This document shows, piece after piece, positions 35,904 through 41,406 of a DNA stretch of 41,406 bases. The notes beneath the pieces were generated by a model. That model did no database searches. It was given only the letters and a program-made list of their open reading frames with translations, and was not told the origin of the DNA. Within the stretch, counting starts at the first letter, position 1. Each line of letters begins with the position of its first letter. A program made the translations under genes and the position numbers. The stretch comes from Paracoccaceae bacterium (GTDB lineage Bacteria > Pseudomonadota > Alphaproteobacteria > Rhodobacterales > Rhodobacteraceae): assembly GCA_030758115.1 (NCBI GenBank), contig JANREX010000010.1:8219-49624 (forward strand). Reading direction: 5' to 3'.

Positions 35904-36920
35904 CTATGACCGGTCGGGCGTGCCGATTTCGGTCTTGCGGTAGGCGGCGCAGAGCGGGCCGTCATAGACATGACGTTTGGCATAGTGCGCCGTATAGCCA
36001 TGGGCGTTGTCCTCGCGCCCGCTGTCGGCCAGGATTTTTGCCAGACCGCAGGCGATGATATCCATGGCGTGGCCGCCGATGCGGGATTTTTCCTGTAGCT
36101 GGATGCCGATGTCATAGCGGTTGAAGCGCGTTGTCGTGATCGCCGTGGCCGCGTTGCGGATCGGGTCGAGCGCCTCGCCCGTGTGGAACAGGCGGTAGAT
36201 CACGGGCCAGTTTTCCGTGATCTCCTTGTTCCATGCCAGCCATGACCAGTTGGTCACGGGCGAGCTGTTGAAGGCATAGACCGTCTTGATCCGGGAAAAC
36301 CGGTAGCCCGCCTGCTGGGCCAGCCCGCCGCCCAGCGAATGCCCTGCCGCATGGATCGCAGCGCCCTTGTAGCGTGGTTTTTCGAACTCCTCGAACACCT
36401 TCTCAAGCTCTTGCCGCGCCCTGCGGTACTGCGCCGGTTCGATCCCGGTGACGTTGGAGAGGTTCGCGCTCCAGTCCCGCAGGCTGGGGCCTTCGGTGCC
36501 GCGAAAGACGATGACCGCCTCGCGCACCCTGTTGTCGGGGGTGGTATGGAGGAAGGTTTCGTAGAAAACCCCGCTGGGATCGTCGAGGCAGAAATTGACG
36601 CCCGGGATATTCGCGGCGCGGGTCCATTTGCCCTGCTTGCTGGCGGGTAGTTTCACCATGCCGGGATGGTTCGCGGGGGCCGCGCAGGGTTGTTCGTTGA
36701 TGGCCGGTTTCCGGTAATAGACCATTTCCGAGAGCACGGCCATGAAGCCGAAACGGGCGGCCACCTCCTGGATGAAGGGGTCCTGCCCGATCACCGGTTC
36801 AGTGATCCGGTCCTTTTGTTTCAGATAGGCGATCGGCGTGACGACGGCGCCGCAGGCGGCCAGCAGAGGGACACAGATCAGAAGGGCGAAAAGGGTTTTC
36901 AGGCAAGGACTTTGACGCAA
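35904..36920 (-). CDS. Lipase (class 3)-like lipoprotein
   Basis: 338 residues. Lipoprotein signal peptide with lipobox LAAC (C23), so probably anchored in the outer or inner membrane facing the periplasm. The body is a class 3 lipase alpha/beta hydrolase: VFRGTE (138-143) and the nucleophile elbow AAGHSLGGG with S195. An Asp and His for the triad probably lie in HTGEALDPIR and YTAHYAKRHVYD. The substrate (lipid or ester) is not known. The start appears to be TTG 36920 with a weak GAGTGA site, as no ATG precedes the signal peptide in frame. It is upstream of lhr on the same strand but separated by 198 bp holding a palindrome, so probably its own unit. Confidence 0.8.
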   Translation of the reverse strand: MRQSPCLKTLFALLICVPLLAACGAVVTPIAYLKQKDRITEPVIGQDPFIQEVAARFGFMAVLSEMVYYRKPAINEQPCAAPANHPGMVKLPASKQGKWTRAANIPGVNFCLDDPSGVFYETFLHTTPDNRVREAVIVFRGTEGPSLRDWSANLSNVTGIEPAQYRRARQELEKVFEEFEKPRYKGAAIHAAGHSLGGGLAQQAGYRFSRIKTVYAFNSSPVTNWSWLAWNKEITENWPVIYRLFHTGEALDPIRNAATAITTTRFNRYDIGIQLQEKSRIGGHAMDIIACGLAKILADSGREDNAHGYTAHYAKRHVYDGPLCAAYRKTEIGTPDRS

Positions 36921-37035
36921 TGGTTCACTCGCAAACGGAAATCAACAAGGCGGTGGCTGTGACCTCAGGCTGGCATGCAGGGCCATGCAGTTCAAGATTT
37001 TTCCCGAAGCGGTGGCGCGAGGGGCGGCCGGGGAT

Positions 37036-37070
37036 GCCTCCGGCGGGGATATTTGGGGCAAGAAGAAACG
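37036..37070 (+). repeat. Dispersed intergenic repeat, copy 2
   Basis: GCCTCCGGCGGGGATATTTG followed by GGGCAAGAAGAAACG, two mismatches from copy 1. It lies in the 253-bp spacer between the lipoprotein gene and norM. The upstream arm pairs only partly (GGCCGGGGAT), so its hairpin is weaker than in copy 1. Confidence 0.8.
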
Positions 37071-37173
37071 GGCACGCCGCGAAGGGGCGCGCGCGTCTTG
37101 TCATGGTCGACCCCTGGCCCGTGCCGTGCGGTTCGTCTTGCGCGTTTCATGTTGCGGCGCTAGGCCCTTGGGC

Positions 37174-38562
37174 ATGACTGACGCGACCCCCGAAACCCTG
37201 AGCCCGCAGCCCATGACCCCGGCGCAGCACATGCGCGCGATCGGCGTGCTGGGGCTGCCGCTGATCCTGAGCCATGTGGCGCAATTCTCGATCTCGCTGA
37301 CCGATGCGCTGATGCTGGGCTGGTACGATGTGACGGCCCTGGCCGCGCAGGTGCTGGCGGGGATGGTGTTCTTCGTGCTGTTCCTGTTCGGATCGGGTTT
37401 CGCCTGGGCCGTGATGCCGATGGTTGCCGAGGCGGAATCGGGTGGCCAAAGCCAGCAGGTGCGGCGCGTCACGCGCATGGCCATGTGGCTGTCGATCCTG
37501 TTCGGCACGCTGTCGATGCCGCTGATGATCTGGTCCGAGCCGATCCTGCTGGCGCTGGGCCAGACCGACGAGATCGCACGCGAGGCCAGCCGCTATCTGG
37601 CCGTGGCAGGCTGGGGCATCTTTCCGGCGCTGCTGGTGATGGTGCTGAAATCCTACCTTGCCGCGCTGGAGCGGACGCAGGTCGTGCTTTGGGTGACCAT
37701 CGGGGCGGTCGTGGTCAATGTGATCGTCAATTACGCGCTGATCTTCGGCCATTGGGGCGCGCCCGAGATGGGGATCGTGGGGGCGGCCTGGGCCTCGGTC
37801 TCGGTGCATTTCGTGTCGTTGCTGCTGCTGGCGGTCTATGCCGGGGTGGTGACGCGGGAACATGCGCTGTTCATCCGCTTCTGGCGCCCCGATTGGGAGG
37901 CGTTCGGCCAGGTGTTCCGGCTGGGCTGGCCGATCGGGATCACCACGCTGGCCGAGGTGGGGCTGTTCGCCGCCGCCTCGATCATGATGGGCTGGCTGGG
38001 CACGCTGCCGCTGGCGGCGCATGGGATCGCGCTGCAGATCGCGTCGCTGGTGTTCATGATCCACCTGGGGCTGGGCAATGTGGCCACGGTGCGCGCCGGG
38101 CGCGCGCTGGGCGTGCAGGACTGGGGCGGGCTGCGGCTGGGGGCCAAGGTGGTGGTGTCGCTGTCGCTGGGCCTGGCCGCGCTGACGGTGGTGCTGTTCC
38201 TGCTGATGCCGGAGTTCCTGATGGGCCTGTTCCTGTCGCCGGACGAGCCGGACCGCGCGGGTGTGATCGCCATCGGCGTGGTGCTTCTGGCGGCGGCGGC
38301 GCTGTTCCAGCTGGCCGATGCCGCACAGGTCATGGCGCTGAGCCTGCTGCGGGGCGTGCAGGATACGCGGGTGCCGATGATCATCGCCACCCTGTCCTAT
38401 TGGGCAGTGGGCATGCCCGTGGCCTATGTGATGGGTTTCGTCTTTGGCTGGGGCGGCGTGGGCGTCTGGCTGGGGCTGGCCGTGGGGCTGGCGGGTGCGG
38501 GGCTGTTCATGATGCTGCGCTTCTGGGGCGTGATCCTGCCACGGCTTTCGGCGCAGGCCTGA
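37174..38562 (+). CDS. norM: MATE family efflux transporter, NorM-like
   Basis: 462-residue multidrug/toxin extrusion protein with about twelve helices in two bundles (about 20-235 and 245-455). Typical features are ILSHVAQFSISLTDALMLGWY in helix 1, AEAESGGQSQQVRRVTRMAMW, and PIGITTLAEVGLFAAASIMMGWLG opening the second half. It belongs to the NorM branch, unlike the DinF-type-looking gene at 4217, to which it is only distantly similar. Start ATG 37174 is selected since the open frame upstream runs through the dispersed repeat; the ribosome site is weak (AGG). It converges with the leftward unknown gene 10 bp past its stop. Confidence 0.9.
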   Translation: MTDATPETLSPQPMTPAQHMRAIGVLGLPLILSHVAQFSISLTDALMLGWYDVTALAAQVLAGMVFFVLFLFGSGFAWAVMPMVAEAESGGQSQQVRRVTRMAMWLSILFGTLSMPLMIWSEPILLALGQTDEIAREASRYLAVAGWGIFPALLVMVLKSYLAALERTQVVLWVTIGAVVVNVIVNYALIFGHWGAPEMGIVGAAWASVSVHFVSLLLLAVYAGVVTREHALFIRFWRPDWEAFGQVFRLGWPIGITTLAEVGLFAAASIMMGWLGTLPLAAHGIALQIASLVFMIHLGLGNVATVRAGRALGVQDWGGLRLGAKVVVSLSLGLAALTVVLFLLMPEFLMGLFLSPDEPDRAGVIAIGVVLLAAAALFQLADAAQVMALSLLRGVQDTRVPMIIATLSYWAVGMPVAYVMGFVFGWGGVGVWLGLAVGLAGAGLFMMLRFWGVILPRLSAQA

Positions 38563-38572
38563 GCCGGCGCGG

Positions 38573-38977
38573 TCATTCGCCCTTCATCAGCCGGTCGGCC
38601 TTCTTGCGCACCAGCACCGTGCGCAGGTCATGCATCGCCAGCAGCAGCGTATCGGTGACCGCATCCAGTTGCTCATCCGTGGCGCGGGTCTGGACCCATT
38701 GCGCGGTGAGGTTGAGGTGATCGACCGCGCGCAGGATGTCATCCACCTCGCGCGCGGCCAGAAGCGCGGTGCGCTGGGTCATCCAGCCGGTGATTGCCTC
38801 CATGTCCGCCTCGGTGAGGCGGCGGTCACCATGGGGTTTCACCTCGCCGTTGCGGATGTTGATCGTGGCGATCTGGTCCATCTCGATGCGGCGCTGGCGG
38901 TTCTCGGTATCGACACGGTAGACGAGCGCCCCATTCTCGCGGACGCGGAAATAGTAGTCGGGAAGCTCGCCTGTCAT
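38573..38977 (-). CDS. Conserved hypothetical protein downstream of aspB
   Basis: 134-residue soluble, mostly hydrophilic protein. The N-terminal half looks beta-rich (LPDYYFRVRENGALVYRVD, IATINIRNGEVKPHG) and the C-terminal half helical, ending basic (VRKKADRLMKGE). No catalytic motif, signal peptide or membrane segment is seen. A good AAAGGA ribosome site precedes ATG 38977, which lies 21 bp after the aminotransferase stop, so the two are probably one transcript. Function unknown; I do not recognise the family. Confidence 0.75.
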   Translation of the reverse strand: MTGELPDYYFRVRENGALVYRVDTENRQRRIEMDQIATINIRNGEVKPHGDRRLTEADMEAITGWMTQRTALLAAREVDDILRAVDHLNLTAQWVQTRATDEQLDAVTDTLLLAMHDLRTVLVRKKADRLMKGE

Positions 38978-38998
38978 GTCATCGGTTCCTTTATCGCC

Positions 38999-40240
<1,242 letters not shown>

Positions 40241-40290
40241 TTAGGATGCAGCCAAAGCCCGATCAAGCACGATCGGCGGATGGGAGAGAA

Positions 40291-40722
40291 ATGACACAGG
40301 ACCAGCCACTCAGCGAACAGATGAACGAGCAGCCCGATCTTGAAGAAAACTGGTACGGCCCCGACACGGCGACCTTTGGCGACCGCGTCGCCGCGGCGCG
40401 CGAAGCCTCCGGGATGAGCCAGAAACAGCTGGCCCGCAGGCTGGGCGTGAAGATCGGCACCGTCCGCGGCTGGGAAGATGACCTGTCGGAGCCGCGCGCC
40501 AACAAGCTGTCGATGATGGCGGGGCTGCTGAACGTGTCGATCATGTGGTTGCTGACCGGCGAGGGCGATGGCGTGGCGGCCCCGGTTGACGAGACCCCGA
40601 TCGCGCCCGATATCAACGCTCTGCTGGTCGAGATTCGCGACCTGAAGACCCAGATCGGCGCCGCGGCGGACCGGCTGGGACGGCTTGAGAAAAGCCTGCG
40701 GACAAAACTGAAAGGCGAGTGA
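40291..40722 (+). CDS. XRE-family helix-turn-helix regulator
   Basis: 143-residue DNA-binding protein. The Cro/CI-type HTH is at about 31-92 (FGDRVAAAREASGMSQKQLARRLGV with recognition helix VKIGTVRGWEDDL). A C-terminal helical segment follows (INALLVEIRDLKTQIGAAADRLGRLEKSL), probably a coiled coil for dimerisation. There is no ligand or cupin domain. ATG 40291 follows GGGAGAGAA, rather close; the upstream open frame overlaps the divergent spacer and is rejected. It is 1 bp from sdhE and diverges from aspB, which it could control. Target unknown. Confidence 0.88.
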   Translation: MTQDQPLSEQMNEQPDLEENWYGPDTATFGDRVAAAREASGMSQKQLARRLGVKIGTVRGWEDDLSEPRANKLSMMAGLLNVSIMWLLTGEGDGVAAPVDETPIAPDINALLVEIRDLKTQIGAAADRLGRLEKSLRTKLKGE

Positions 40723-40723
40723 G

Positions 40724-41023
40724 ATGCTGATCGAACAGGCCCCCGTGGGCGAAACGCGCGAGACACGGCTGCGCAGGCTTGCCATGCGATCCATGCGGCG
40801 GGGCATCAAGGAAATGGATGTGATCCTGTCGCGTTTCGCCGAGTTGCACCTGGGCGGTCTGGATGATGCGATGCTGGACGGCTATGACGCGCTTCTGCGC
40901 GAGAACGATCACGATCTTTATTACTGGGTCAGCGGCGTGCAGGAGCCGCCCGAGACCTTCGCCCCCCTTGTCGCGCGCATCCGCGACATGCTGGCCGAAC
41001 AGGGTGGCGCCGTCCAGCGGTAG
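40724..41023 (+). CDS. sdhE: SdhE, FAD assembly factor of succinate dehydrogenase
   Basis: 99-residue helical protein of the SdhE/Sdh5 (DUF339) family, which helps attach FAD to the SdhA subunit. The RGxxExD signature is present as RRGIKEMD (R26, G27, E30, D32), followed by the LLRENDHDLYYWVSG segment typical of the family. It starts 1 bp after the XRE gene stop, so the two are almost certainly coupled. The sdh genes themselves are not in the window. Confidence 0.93.
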   Translation: MLIEQAPVGETRETRLRRLAMRSMRRGIKEMDVILSRFAELHLGGLDDAMLDGYDALLRENDHDLYYWVSGVQEPPETFAPLVARIRDMLAEQGGAVQR

Positions 41024-41147
41024 GGCCGTGCCTTCGGCGCCATTCCCCATTTTCGTGGCATTTTAGGAATTTCCGAACGGGTTTAACCTGTTATTGGTCT
41101 TTATGCTGCATGTTACCCGACGAAAGAACAAACCGTCGGAGTGTCCC

Positions 41148-41406
41148 ATGACCCTGCACAAGACCCTGGCCACCGGACCGCGTACCGGTTTCATGGGCAG
41201 CTATCTGGAAGCGCTGTCGCTGGTCGAAAGGCTGCACCGCCTTCTGCTGGACGTGATCAAGGACGAATTCGAACGCGTCGGCATGCTGGAGGTGAATGCC
41301 GTCCAGGCGCTGCTTCTGTTCAACATCGGCGATAACGAGGTGACCGCCGGCGAGTTGAAGACGCGCGGCTACTACCAGGGCAGCAATGTCAGCTACAACC
41401 TGAAGA
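41148..41406 (+). CDS. MarR/LdtR-type winged-helix regulator, 3' truncated by window end
   Basis: Only the first 86 residues are present; the frame runs off the right edge. The visible part opens MTLHKTLATGPRTGFMGSYL. It continues with a long dimerisation helix (EALSLVERLHRLLLDVIKDEFERVG), then NAVQALLLFNIGDNEVTAGEL and GYYQGSNVSYNLKK, the recognition helix of a MarR-like winged HTH. The GYYQGSNVSYNLK wording is typical of LdtR-like regulators in alphaproteobacteria, which in Liberibacter control an L,D-transpeptidase. ATG 41148 follows CGGAG. The 124-bp spacer before it is locally AT-rich and should hold its promoter. Confidence 0.85.
   Translation, partial: MTLHKTLATGPRTGFMGSYLEALSLVERLHRLLLDVIKDEFERVGMLEVNAVQALLLFNIGDNEVTAGELKTRGYYQGSNVSYNLK

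Noticed and set aside
33273-35909. Long rightward open frame opposite lhr
   Set aside because: Antisense to a helicase with all motifs intact; its product has no recognisable domain and shows shadow-frame composition.
36985-37173. N-terminal extension of the norM frame
   Set aside because: It reads through the dispersed repeat and encodes basic, non-family residues; NorM homology begins at 37174.

Overview
The window reads as a chromosomal stretch of a Rhodobacteraceae-type alphaproteobacterium (order Rhodobacterales). GC is high throughout and coding is dense. Gene groupings usual for that family are present: ruvCAB, ybgC-tolQRAB-pal-cpoB, tilS-ftsH, and fhs-folD. A full beta-hydroxyaspartate cycle cluster, first worked out in Paracoccus denitrificans, sits in the middle. 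The genus cannot be fixed from this sequence alone. I found no tRNA, rRNA, insertion sequence, integrase, CRISPR array or replication origin.

Layout. (1) 1-5620: purU and a YeeE/YedE-type sulfur transporter face left; a small cupin with the architecture of a DddW-type DMSP lyase, an MFS carrier and a MATE exporter face right. (2) 5658-7326: prmA, a small membrane protein and a DUF1127 protein, the last two separated by a strong bidirectional terminator. (3) 7687-10591: ruvC-ruvA-ruvB plus a conserved unknown gene. (4) 10595-15942: bhcR facing left and bhcABCD facing right, around an AT-rich control region with inverted repeats. (5) 16009-24929: the Tol-Pal envelope operon, then tilS and ftsH. 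(6) 24929-30262: a Tam-like methyltransferase, CorA, a MOSC protein, fhs and folD. (7) 30347-32561: two paralogous membrane-anchored LytTR regulators bracketing a PaaI-like thioesterase. (8) 32590-36920, leftward: a lipase-like lipoprotein, a ligase-associated helicase (Lhr) and its partner phosphoesterase PdeM. (9) 37174-41406: a second MATE exporter, an unknown gene, an aspartate aminotransferase, an XRE regulator, sdhE, and the start of a MarR/LdtR-type regulator cut by the window edge.

How the genes work together. BhcA-D form a closed cycle turning two glyoxylate into one oxaloacetate without carbon loss. Aspartate is consumed by BhcA and regenerated by BhcD. BhcR, an IclR-family regulator, is the expected glyoxylate-responsive switch. 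PurU, Fhs and FolD together interconvert formate, 10-formyl-THF and 5,10-methylene-THF. With a possible DMSP lyase and a possible thiosulfate/sulfur importer, this suggests a cell using small algal metabolites (glycolate/glyoxylate, DMSP, C1 units). That lifestyle reading is inference.

The most notable observations are: the complete BHAC cluster wedged between the ruv and tol housekeeping blocks; the inverted repeats upstream of bhcA; the cupin whose metal-ligand spacing fits DddW; the duplicated membrane-LytTR pair; a 19-bp palindrome upstream of lhr; and a dispersed intergenic repeat.
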